64,000 nt of DNA from Arthrobacter sp. SLBN-83 (GTDB lineage: Bacteria; Actinomycetota; Actinomycetes; Actinomycetales; Micrococcaceae): positions 2,170,001 through 2,234,000 of the forward strand of contig NZ_VFMX01000001.1 in assembly GCF_006715285.1 (NCBI RefSeq), read 5' to 3'. This document shows positions 38,935-46,740 of this stretch, piece by piece (position 1 is the first letter of the stretch; every line of letters starts with the position of its first letter). Both the position numbers and the translations under genes were made by a program. The notes below the pieces were generated by a model, which saw nothing but the letters and a program-made list of their open reading frames with translations, was not told the origin of the DNA and made no database searches.

Positions 38935-41151
38935 TTACTTGAGGCCCGCCCCCGGAAGCAGGTCCACCGCGCCCAGCGCGTCGGCGATGAACGCGTAGTC
39001 CCACGCACGTTCACGCCACTGCACGTAGCGCCCGGACGCCCCGCCGTGGCCGCCGTCCATCTCGATCTTCATGACTATCGGCTCGGACCCGGTGGTCCTG
39101 TTCCGCAGTTCCTGCACCCATTTGGCCGGTTCCACATAGAGGACCCGGGTGTCGTTGAAGGACGTCACGGCGGCGATCTTGGGGTAGGCCACCTCCCGCA
39201 CGTTCTCATAGGGGGAGTAGGACTTCATGTAGGCGTAGGCCTGGGGATCGGTGATGGGGTTGCCCCATTCCTCCCACTCCAGGGCGGACAGCGGAAGGTC
39301 CGGGTCCAGGATGCTGGTGAGCGGATCCACGAACGGCACCTGGGCCACGATGGCCGCGTACTTCTCCGGCGCCATGTTGGCCACGGCACCCATGAGGAGT
39401 CCGCCAGCAGAACCTCCCAGCGCTGCGATGCGCGAGGGATCCACCCAGCCAGAGCCGGCGAGCCAGTCCGTGGCGTCCACAAAGTCGGTAAAGGTGTTCT
39501 TCTTGGTGAGCTTCTTGCCGTCCTCGTACCAGTGCCGGCCCAACTCGCCGCCGCCGCGGATGTGCGCGATCACGAACACCACGCCGCGGTCCAGCAGCGA
39601 CAGCCGGGCAATACCGAAGCCCGGATCCATGCTCATCTCATAGGAGCCGTACCCGTACACCAGGCCCGCCGCCGTCGAATCCTGCTTGACGGACTTGTGC
39701 CGCAGGACGGACAGCGGGATGCGGGTGCCGTCCGCCGCCGTCGCCCATTCGCGGCTGGCCACGTAGTCGCTGCCGTCGTAGCCGCCCAGCACCGGGCTTT
39801 CCTTGCGCAGCAGCAGCTCGCCGGCAGGACGCTCCGCGGTGGGCAGGACGAAGTCGTAAATGCGCGACGGCGTGAAGTAGGAGGTGTAGCCCAGCCGGAT
39901 CACAGGTGCCTCGTAGTCGGAGCCGCCCACCCCGGCGGTGTAGAGCTCCTCGTCGAAGGCCGGTTCCATGGGCTCCTGCTGCGCGGGCGTGCCCAGCCCG
40001 GCCAACCCCATCACCTGCACCCGTTCGATGGTGTCCTTGCGGATGGAGACGATCAGGTGCGTGGCGGTCACCCCCGCGCCGTTGACGCGCACGTCATTGG
40101 AATGTTCGACGACGGTTTGCCAGGCCTGGTCAGCCAGCGGCTTTTCCAGCTCGGCCGGGTCCGCCAGGGAGACCATGGAATTGATTGCGCCGCGGTTGTG
40201 CGTGAGCAGGATCTTTTCCTGCCCGTCGAGCAGGAAGGGCTCGGCGTCGTAGAGGATCCGCTCGTCCCGGGAAATCACGGTGCTGACGGTTGCGGAGGGG
40301 TCGTCAAACCGCAGCAGCCTGGTTTCGCTGTACTCGGAGCAGCCGATGCCCAGCACCAGGTGGCGCCGGTCTGCGGAAAGCTCAAAGCCCAGCCACATGG
40401 CGGGGTCGTCCTCCTGGTACACCACCGCGTCCTCGGCAACCGGCGCGCCCAGGACGTGCGACTTTACCTGGTAGGGGCGCCAGGACTCGTCCACCACCGT
40501 GTAGAAGAGCCGGGAGCCGTCCGGGGAGAAGGCAACACCGTAAAAGATGTTCTCAATGACGTCCGGAAGCAGTTCGCCGGTGCGCAGGTCCTTGATCCGC
40601 AGCGTGAACCGTTCGTCCCCGGAGTTGTCTACGGCATAGGCGTACAGGTTTCCGTCAACAGTGACGGCGGTGCCACCCACGGAGAAGAACGGCTTGCCTT
40701 CGGCTTCGACGTTGCCGTCCAGCAGGATTTCCTCGCCGGGAATCCCAACCCCGGCCTCGACGGCCGGTGGAGTCCAGTCGGCCACCTTGTCCCCGGTGTC
40801 CTGCGCCTTCACGCGGCAGTGGATGCCGTACTCCTTGCCCTCGGCCGAGCGGCTGAAGTACCACCAGCCGTCCTTGCGGTGCGGGACGGAAAGGTCGGTT
40901 TCCTGGGTACGGCCCTTGATCTCCTGGAAGATGGCCTCGCGCAGCGGCTCCTGGTGCGCGGTGACCGCTTCCTGGTAAGCGTTCTCGGCCCGCAGGTGCT
41001 CCACCACTTCCGGCGATTCCTTGTCCCGCAGCCATTCGTAGTTGTCCACGAACGTCTCCCCGTGATGGGTGCGTTCGGTGGGGATTTTCTTGGCAACCGG
41101 GGGCGCCGGGATCGCAGTGCCGGTGGAATCCTGCAGGGAAGTGGAGGTCAT
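38935..41151 (-). CDS. ptrB: Protease II-type oligopeptidase (S9 family)
   Basis: 738 residues: beta-propeller (about 40-460), then an alpha/beta-hydrolase domain with Ser in GGSAGGLLMG (about residue 580), Asp in FNDTRVLYVEP and His in GGHGGASGR. It cleaves short peptides after basic residues. ATG 41151 lies 6 nt after TATATT, with no ribosome site, so the start is predicted leaderless; the frame continues upstream but has no such signal. Confidence 0.92.
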   Translation of the reverse strand: MTSTSLQDSTGTAIPAPPVAKKIPTERTHHGETFVDNYEWLRDKESPEVVEHLRAENAYQEAVTAHQEPLREAIFQEIKGRTQETDLSVPHRKDGWWYFSRSAEGKEYGIHCRVKAQDTGDKVADWTPPAVEAGVGIPGEEILLDGNVEAEGKPFFSVGGTAVTVDGNLYAYAVDNSGDERFTLRIKDLRTGELLPDVIENIFYGVAFSPDGSRLFYTVVDESWRPYQVKSHVLGAPVAEDAVVYQEDDPAMWLGFELSADRRHLVLGIGCSEYSETRLLRFDDPSATVSTVISRDERILYDAEPFLLDGQEKILLTHNRGAINSMVSLADPAELEKPLADQAWQTVVEHSNDVRVNGAGVTATHLIVSIRKDTIERVQVMGLAGLGTPAQQEPMEPAFDEELYTAGVGGSDYEAPVIRLGYTSYFTPSRIYDFVLPTAERPAGELLLRKESPVLGGYDGSDYVASREWATAADGTRIPLSVLRHKSVKQDSTAAGLVYGYGSYEMSMDPGFGIARLSLLDRGVVFVIAHIRGGGELGRHWYEDGKKLTKKNTFTDFVDATDWLAGSGWVDPSRIAALGGSAGGLLMGAVANMAPEKYAAIVAQVPFVDPLTSILDPDLPLSALEWEEWGNPITDPQAYAYMKSYSPYENVREVAYPKIAAVTSFNDTRVLYVEPAKWVQELRNRTTGSEPIVMKIEMDGGHGGASGRYVQWRERAWDYAFIADALGAVDLLPGAGLK

Positions 41152-41317
41152 GGATTCAATATATAGACCGCTCCCAACAAGTCGGCAGGCCGTTCGCTGT
41201 GGGGGGAGACGCCCGGCGCGAAAGCGCGAAAGGGGGCGAAAGACTCTGGGAGCATTCGCGTCCTCCCCGGCAGGCTGGAAGGGCGCTGCAGGCAGGCGCA
41301 GGGAAAGGAGAACGCTC

Positions 41318-41878
41318 ATGACCCCCGAATCCGGACCGGCTCCCCGGCCCACGGCTTGGCTGGCGGTCGCGCGCAGCGTCGGAACGTCCTGCGTCATGCT
41401 GGCCCGCAGGCAGGTACACCTTCCGAAGGACAATGTGGGCCGGGTGCTGCGCTTCGCCGACGGAAGCACGTCACGGGTCTACCGGGAGACCGCCGTCGAC
41501 CGCCTGCCTGCCGAGCCCTGCGTGCTGGTGGTGGCGTTCACGCTGCGCCTGGTCCGGGGCCGTGCACACCGCGTGTTCGAGGCGGAAAGCATCCTGAACA
41601 CGCCACTCTTCGTGGGGTTCCCGGGTTTCGTGTCCAAGCTCTGGTGCGCCCACGACACCTTCGGCGCGTACCGCGGGCTGTACGAGTGGGACGGCGCCGA
41701 GCGCGCCCGGAAGTATGCCTGTGCCCTCTGGCGGGTCCTGGAACTGGTCAGCGTTCGCGGGTCGATCAGCTACAAGGTGCTGCCCGGCCTGCGCCGCGAC
41801 GAGGTGCTGGCGGACCCGGCCAGGATTGCGGCCGCCGGAATCGACCACGCCTGGTGGCGGCTCCGCGCCAAAGAGTGA
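41318..41878 (+). CDS. Dimeric alpha-beta-barrel-like protein of unknown function
   Basis: 186 residues. The stretch NTPLFVGFPGFVSKLWCAHD and YRGLYEWDGAERARKYACALW resembles the YdhR/antibiotic-monooxygenase-like fold, where small ferredoxin-like barrels bind haem or act on polyketides. GGAGAA lies 7 nt before ATG 41318. Adjacent to a FAD-dependent aromatic hydroxylase 13 nt downstream, so a joint oxidative role is plausible but unproved. Confidence 0.55.
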   Translation: MTPESGPAPRPTAWLAVARSVGTSCVMLARRQVHLPKDNVGRVLRFADGSTSRVYRETAVDRLPAEPCVLVVAFTLRLVRGRAHRVFEAESILNTPLFVGFPGFVSKLWCAHDTFGAYRGLYEWDGAERARKYACALWRVLELVSVRGSISYKVLPGLRRDEVLADPARIAAAGIDHAWWRLRAKE

Positions 41879-41891
41879 CGGCAGGGCGCTC

Positions 41892-43508
41892 ATGCCAGGC
41901 GGGCAAGGTACGACGGCGGACACGGACGTCTTAGTGGTTGGCGCGGGTCCCGCCGGGCTCACCACCGCCCTCCAGGCACTTGCCCACGGCGCCAGCGTGC
42001 GGGTGGTGGACCGGCGCGAGCAGCGGGCCCGCCCGTCAAGAGCGCTGATGCTGCATGCCCGGGCCCTGGAAGGCCTCCGTCCGCTGGGCGTAACCGCTGA
42101 CCTGCTGGGCCGGGCAGACACCACACCCGAAGCACGGATTCATCTGGGCCGGCGGGTGGTCGAAGCCCGGCTGGGGCACGCAGATCTTCCGGACACTGCC
42201 TTCCCGCACCTGACGCTGGTCCGGCAGGCCGACGTCGAGGAGGTTCTGTGGCAGGCGCTGCAGGACAGGGGCGTCGCGGTGGAATGGGGCGTGGAATTCC
42301 GTGGCCTGCACCAGGACAACGGCGGGCCGCCGGCGTGGCAAAAGGGCGGCCCGGTCCATGCCGAGCTCAATGGAGCCCGCGGGCCCGGGCATCACGCCTC
42401 GCGCTTCCTGGCCGGCTGCGACGGGCAGTCCAGCACCGTCCGTGGGATCACCGGCGCGCAGTGGCGCGGCGGTCCGTACCGGGTGGAAGCCGTCTTGGCC
42501 GACCTCGAACTTGATGGCCCCCTGGACCCCGGGCTGCTGCATGTGGCGGTGGGGCGTGCAGGGCTGGCTTTCCTTTTCGCGCTGGGCGAGGGTGCCACGT
42601 GGCGGATGCTGGCCACCCGCCCGGCGGTGCCGGGTTCCAGCGCCAGCTTCGGCCAGCTGGGTCCGCCCGTTCCACCGGAGGAGGTGGCGCGGCTGGTGAG
42701 GGAGTCGGGCCTGGAGGCCACCGTACGGGACGTGGGCTGGTCCGCCCAGGTTCCGCTGCAGCACCGGATTGCCGGCACGTTCGGGACCAGCCCCGTCTTC
42801 CTGGCCGGCGACGCCGCCCACGCCCACTCCCCGGCGGGAGGCCAGGGCATGAACAACGGCATTCTGGACGCCCTCAACCTCGGCTGGAAACTCGGGTTTG
42901 CCTCGACCGCCGGCAGGCCGCTGCCGGAACTGCTGGAAAGCTACGGGCGGGAGCGGCTGCCCGCGGCCCGGCGGGTGCTGGCGCTGACGCACCTGATCTT
43001 CTTCGGCGAAGCCTCGCCGCATCCGGCAGCCCGCCTGGCCCGCAGCGTCCTGCCGGCGTTCGCTCCCGTCCTGCCCCTGCTCCTCCGACGGCGTTGGCTC
43101 ATCTCAAAGGGCGTCAGGCTGCTGGCCCAGCCGTTCGTGAACTACCGGAACAGCGCCATCTCGCGTGACGGCGTGCCACAGGCCAGCGGATGGCCGCGGC
43201 CGGGCGAGCGGCTGCCCGACGCTGTGGTGTCGGTGGACGGACAGGTGGTCCGCCTGCACGAGCTGACCGCCGTGCCGGGCATCCACCTGTTGCTGGGGCG
43301 CGACGCCGGCCCGGCCGCCCTGGGTGCCGGCCCCGCCTTTGCGGTGGACAGCCGGCCCCGGTTGCTGCACGTCCACCGCCTCACCAGCCACCCCGGCACT
43401 GGCCTTGTTGCCGTCCGCCCGGATGGCTACGTGGGTTTCCGCTGCGGCGAGGCGGACCCGGCGCAGCTGCTCGGCTGGCTGCGGCTGGTTGGTGCCGTCC
43501 GGGACTAG
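41892..43508 (+). CDS. FAD-dependent aromatic monooxygenase (PheA/TfdB type)
   Basis: 538 residues with the FAD-binding pattern of class A flavin monooxygenases: VLVVGAGPAGLTTALQA near the start, GCDGQSSTVR in the middle, FLAGDAAHAHSPAGGQGMN near residue 310, and a C-terminal thioredoxin-like domain. It hydroxylates an aromatic or polyketide ring with NAD(P)H; substrate unknown. The ATG at 41892 has AGGG upstream. Starts 13 nt after the barrel-like gene, so the two form an operon. Confidence 0.85.
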   Translation: MPGGQGTTADTDVLVVGAGPAGLTTALQALAHGASVRVVDRREQRARPSRALMLHARALEGLRPLGVTADLLGRADTTPEARIHLGRRVVEARLGHADLPDTAFPHLTLVRQADVEEVLWQALQDRGVAVEWGVEFRGLHQDNGGPPAWQKGGPVHAELNGARGPGHHASRFLAGCDGQSSTVRGITGAQWRGGPYRVEAVLADLELDGPLDPGLLHVAVGRAGLAFLFALGEGATWRMLATRPAVPGSSASFGQLGPPVPPEEVARLVRESGLEATVRDVGWSAQVPLQHRIAGTFGTSPVFLAGDAAHAHSPAGGQGMNNGILDALNLGWKLGFASTAGRPLPELLESYGRERLPAARRVLALTHLIFFGEASPHPAARLARSVLPAFAPVLPLLLRRRWLISKGVRLLAQPFVNYRNSAISRDGVPQASGWPRPGERLPDAVVSVDGQVVRLHELTAVPGIHLLLGRDAGPAALGAGPAFAVDSRPRLLHVHRLTSHPGTGLVAVRPDGYVGFRCGEADPAQLLGWLRLVGAVRD

Positions 43509-43526
43509 GTGCCGTCCCGCCGTCGT

Positions 43527-43587
43527 GATGCTCCATCACTTATGGCTCCTAAAGGGGCCTTATAAGGGCCAAATCTGATAGGGCAAC
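43527..43587. repeat. Degenerate palindrome, copy 2 of family A
   Basis: Exactly 61 bases, aligned without gaps to 27044-27104 with 44 identical. Outer arm GATGCTCCATCACTTATGG; several stem pairs are lost. It lies 18 bases after a stop codon, the same distance as copy 1, and is followed by ACGGGG in both. Confidence 0.75.
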
Positions 43588-43674
43588 GGGGATGGAGAGG
43601 GTAGTTGCGGAGGGATTGCGGGCGTAGTCTGGTCAGTTCAAGGCACATAAGTCCAGCATGAGAGGGGAAGTTCC

Positions 43675-43872
43675 ATGACCATCCCGCCAGTGCACGAACC
43701 TGAGCCGTTTCCGCCCGAACCCGGTCCGGAGCCCACGTCGCCGGATCCCACCCAGCCGCGACCGCCCGGTCCGCCGTCCCCCAACCCGTTCCCGGCGCCG
43801 CCGGCGCCCGGCCCGCTGCCGGTGCCGGATCCAGGGCCCGCGCCGCTTCGCCCGGATCCCACCAGGGACTGA
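43675..43872 (+). CDS. Proline-rich microprotein
   Basis: 65 residues, about 46% proline (PPEPGPEPTSPDPTQPRPPG), no hydrophobic core. GAGGGG lies upstream of ATG 43675 and a strong hairpin terminator follows its stop, so it looks like a real single-gene unit. Unknown family; low-complexity composition makes homology unreliable. Confidence 0.5.
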   Translation: MTIPPVHEPEPFPPEPGPEPTSPDPTQPRPPGPPSPNPFPAPPAPGPLPVPDPGPAPLRPDPTRD

Positions 43873-43903
43873 CCGCAACCCGTAAAGCAGTGACTCCAAA
43901 GAG

Positions 43904-43939
43904 GGGCCTTCTGCGCAGCAGCAGCTGCGCAGAAGGCCC
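43904..43939. terminator. Intrinsic terminator of the proline-rich gene
   Basis: Perfect 16-base arms (GGGCCTTCTGCGCAGC and complement), loop AGCA, followed by TTTT. Confidence 0.9.
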
Positions 43940-44062
43940 TTTTAGGATGCGGGCGTCGCGAAAATCAAGCCCGCTTCTGCCCTGAAAAATATGCAGGAAA
44001 TCCGCGACTTAACCCCTTGAAGACCTCCCGCTGCAGTGCTAAAAAATCTATATCAGCCACCA

Positions 44063-44079
44063 CACATCAGGCTGATGTG
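44063..44079. promoter_or_regulatory. 17-bp palindrome in the Hsp20 leader
   Basis: CACATCAG-G-CTGATGTG is a perfect palindrome just downstream of a TATATC -10-like sequence and 39 bases before the hsp20 ATG. An overlapping alternative pair (ATCAGCC 44052-44058 with GGCTGAT 44070-44076) could form an alternative hairpin. It is not an HspR (HAIR) or HrcA (CIRCE) site. Operator or RNA switch cannot be distinguished. Confidence 0.45.
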
Positions 44080-44117
44080 GAAACAGTGTTGGACCAACTC
44101 TTACCAGGAGGGAAGCC

Positions 44118-44540
44118 ATGTTGATGCGAACCGATCCGTTCCGCGAGCTGGACAGGCTGGCCCAGCAGGTCCTTGGTACCACTGCGCGCCCGGCGGCGAT
44201 GCCGATGGACGCATGGCGTGAGGACCAGGAATTCGTCGTGGCGTTCGATCTGCCCGGCGTCGCTGTGGATTCGGTGGACCTGGACGTGGAACGGAACGTG
44301 CTGACGGTGCGGGCGGAAAGGCCCGATCCCGTGGGCAAGGACACCGAACTGATCGCAGCGGAACGGCCGCGCGGCGTCTTCAGCCGGCAGTTGATCCTCG
44401 GCGACACGCTGGACGTGGACAACGTCAAGGCGAGCTACGACGCCGGTGTGCTGACGCTGCGGATCCCGGTGGCCGAAAAGGCCAAGCCGCGCAAGATCGA
44501 GATTGAAACGAAGGGGGCAAAGCAGGAGATCTCCGCATAG
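44118..44540 (+). CDS. Hsp20/alpha-crystallin family small heat-shock protein
   Basis: 140 residues. The alpha-crystallin domain spans about 35-130 with the family motifs [29 protein letters not shown] and the A-x-x-x-n-GVL variant [20 protein letters not shown]. It is an ATP-independent holdase. A perfect AGGAGG ribosome site precedes the ATG. No IxI tail motif beyond RIPV is evident. Confidence 0.93.
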   Translation: MLMRTDPFRELDRLAQQVLGTTARPAAMPMDAWREDQEFVVAFDLPGVAVDSVDLDVERNVLTVRAERPDPVGKDTELIAAERPRGVFSRQLILGDTLDVDNVKASYDAGVLTLRIPVAEKAKPRKIEIETKGAKQEISA

Positions 44541-44700
44541 CCGGCGCAGGGATTCCGCTCAAAGCGGGAACCGCAGAGGACCGGAAGGCTCGGGAGGCGG
44601 GCACATCTGTTGACTGCCTTTTTGGGGCGAATCGCCATCTGTGCAACGCCACAGCGCCAGACAGCGCATCGGCAGCTTAGGCCTTAACCTCCCGACACGG

Positions 44701-44726
44701 TGGCCCCCGGGTTTAGCCGGGGGCCA
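44701..44726. terminator. Hairpin between convergent hsp20 and nnrD genes
   Basis: Arms TGGCCCCCGG and CCGGGGGCCA (44701-44710, 44717-44726); flanking CCCG...CGGG can extend the stem. Confidence 0.7.
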
Positions 44727-44768
44727 TCCGCGTGCCGGGGGCACCTGCAGTCCGCCGTGAAGCCCGCG

Positions 44769-45704
44769 TCAAACGCTGAATTCCAGCATCAGGGCGGGCA
44801 ATTCGTCAGCCAGTTCGCGGGCCAGGAAGCCGAGCGGTCCCAGCCTGCTGGCCAAACGGTCCCCCGCCGCTGCATGCAGGTGGGTTCCCCAGCAGGCTGC
44901 CTGGGCGCCCGTGGTTCCGCGGGCCCGGAACCCGGCAATGGCTCCCGCCAGCACGTCGCCGCTGCCGGACGTGCCCAGCCCGCCGTACCCCGTGGTGATC
45001 TTCCACAGCTCCGGCTCGTCCGGGTTCAGGCCGGGCGGCTGGGTGATAAGCCCCTGGCAGCTGACCACGGCGCCGAACCTGGCGGAAATCTCGGCCAGGT
45101 CCTTTTCGAGGTCGTTCACGTCCCGCCCCAGCAGGACCGCCGCTTCCGTCGGGTTCGGGGTGAGGATCAGCCTTCCGCGCCACGGGCCAAGTTGATCCTC
45201 CAACGGCACCAGGGCGCCCAGCGCGTAGGCATCGAGGACGACGGCGGGACCTTCCCCCGAGCCAGCGTCGCCCTGGGAGCCACTCCCCGCGCCGCCCTCG
45301 CGGCTGAGCATCGCCTCCAGCAGTTCGTTGGCAAGATCGGGATCGTCCAGGCCCGGGCCCACCAGGATGGCGTCGGCTTTATCCAGGTAGGGGGAAATCC
45401 GGTCCAGCTCCGGCTTAACAGAGCCAGCGGCGGTTTCCGGAAGTCCGATCGAGCCGCACTCGGGCATCGCCACCCCCAGGTGCACCGACACCGATTCGGC
45501 CACCGCCAGCGTGAGCTTCCCGGCCCCGGCGCGCAGGGCTGCGGTGCCGGCCAGGAGGGCTGCGCCGGGCGTGGCCCTTGCCCCGCCCACCACCAGCACC
45601 GAGCCCCGGGAATACTTGTCCTGGCCCGGCGCCGGCAGCGGCCACTCCCGCAGGAGCGACGGCGTCACCAGGGTGGGTCCGGATGCATCAGCGCGGGCGG
45701 ACAC
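44769..45704 (-). CDS. nnrD: ADP-dependent NAD(P)H-hydrate dehydratase
   Basis: 311 residues of the ribokinase-like CARKD fold: YSRGSVLVVGGARATPGAALLAG at the N-terminus, VGPGLDDPD, LTPNPTEAAVLLG and the C-terminal GTSGSGDVLAGAIAG with the catalytic Asp. It repairs hydrated NADH. An inserted Gly/Ser-rich loop (about 143-158) is unusual. The GTG start overlaps the histidine-phosphatase stop by 17 bases. No epimerase domain (NnrE) is fused. Confidence 0.93.
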   Translation of the reverse strand: MSARADASGPTLVTPSLLREWPLPAPGQDKYSRGSVLVVGGARATPGAALLAGTAALRAGAGKLTLAVAESVSVHLGVAMPECGSIGLPETAAGSVKPELDRISPYLDKADAILVGPGLDDPDLANELLEAMLSREGGAGSGSQGDAGSGEGPAVVLDAYALGALVPLEDQLGPWRGRLILTPNPTEAAVLLGRDVNDLEKDLAEISARFGAVVSCQGLITQPPGLNPDEPELWKITTGYGGLGTSGSGDVLAGAIAGFRARGTTGAQAACWGTHLHAAAGDRLASRLGPLGFLARELADELPALMLEFSV

Positions 45705-46494
45705 TGGTGTCTCCCGCGTGCTGGGTGACCGCGACGCCCTGCTCCGCCAGATGGTCGGCCACGTTGAAGCTTTCCAGAGTCCATGGCCCCACTCCGGAGG
45801 GGCGGACGAACTTGGTCACTGAGGCGTTGAGGATGGCCTCCCTGGCCGCCAGGTCCAGCAGTTCCTTTTCGCTGAGGCCTTCCAGGACATACCGGAACAG
45901 CATGATCACGGCGTCGTGGCACACCAGCATGACCCGTTGGCCCATCCCTGTGCTGTTCAGCTCCGCCAGGACGGACCGCAGCCGCAGCGCCACGTCCGCC
46001 CACGATTCCCCTCCCGGCGGCCGGTAGTACAGCTTGCCCAGCCAATCCCTGCGCTCCGATTCCTCGGGGTAGCGGTTTTCCACGCCCAGCCGGGTGAGCC
46101 GGTCCAGGATGCCCAGTTCGCGGTCACGGAGCCGCTCGTCAGTGCGCACCTGCAGCGGCCAGCCGGCCGTCTCCACTGCAATTTCAGCCGTTTGCCGCGC
46201 CCGGGCATACGGAGAGGACACCACCGCGTCGGGACGGAACTCCTCGGCGATCCGTCCCAGTGCCGTGCCCAGAGCCTTGGCCTGGTCCCTGCCGGTTCCT
46301 GACAGGTCAACATCCGCATCCCGGGCGGGAACCTCGATGACCTCCACGCCGGCGTCACGGGCCTCGGTGGCCGCCACGTTGCCTTCGCTCTCACCATGCC
46401 GGATCAGCAGCAGCTCCACGGCCCCGGGCTGCTGGACCGCCTCCGTCAGGCCGCCGTCGTTCGCTGAAGTGCTGTTAACTGAAGTGTCCTTCAA
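45688..46494 (-). CDS. Histidine phosphatase family protein
   Basis: 268 residues. Catalytic motif LLIRHGESEGN with the phospho-accepting His near residue 27, SSPYARARQTAE, RDRELGILD and VMLVCHDAVI with the second His. The family includes phosphoglycerate mutases and phosphatases; which one is unclear. TTG 46494 is chosen because GAGG and GGGGTGA lie just upstream; a longer frame to 46722 would cross the 76-bp repeat. Overlaps nnrD by 17 bases. Confidence 0.82.
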   Translation of the reverse strand: MKDTSVNSTSANDGGLTEAVQQPGAVELLLIRHGESEGNVAATEARDAGVEVIEVPARDADVDLSGTGRDQAKALGTALGRIAEEFRPDAVVSSPYARARQTAEIAVETAGWPLQVRTDERLRDRELGILDRLTRLGVENRYPEESERRDWLGKLYYRPPGGESWADVALRLRSVLAELNSTGMGQRVMLVCHDAVIMLFRYVLEGLSEKELLDLAAREAILNASVTKFVRPSGVGPWTLESFNVADHLAEQGVAVTQHAGDTSVRPR

Positions 46495-46635
46495 AAAATC
46501 ACCCCGTCCTCGCTGTTCCGAATGCGTACCGAATGCAGGAACACTACCAACGGTGTACCCAGGGGTCGGCGCAAAATAACCGACGACGGCGGCAGCGCCC
46601 GGGTGCGCCGCCGCCGCTGCAGCACCGCGCGGCTC

Positions 46636-46711
46636 GACGCGCATATTGCCCGGCGACGCGCAAAGCCATCGACGCACCCCATATACGGGCGCGTCGGGGA
46701 ATATGCGCGTC
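46636..46711. repeat. 76-bp imperfect palindrome, copy 1 of family C
   Basis: Ends with terminal inverted repeats GACGCGCATATT and AATATGCGCGTC. Copy 2 has exactly the same length and matches over most of its length with two compensating gaps, in the same orientation. It separates the histidine-phosphatase start from the phoD stop. Confidence 0.8.
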
Positions 46712-46740
46712 GCTGGCGGCATTGCGGGTTGAGGCAGGAG

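Noticed and set aside
39046..41166. A 706-codon plus-strand frame covering the protease II gene
   Set aside because: It is the antisense of ptrB, whose catalytic motifs are intact; high GC content leaves antisense frames open.
44023..44045. CIRCE-like half site (AGTGCTAA) upstream of hsp20
   Set aside because: Only one half matches; the other half of the inverted repeat is absent, so an HrcA site is not supported.
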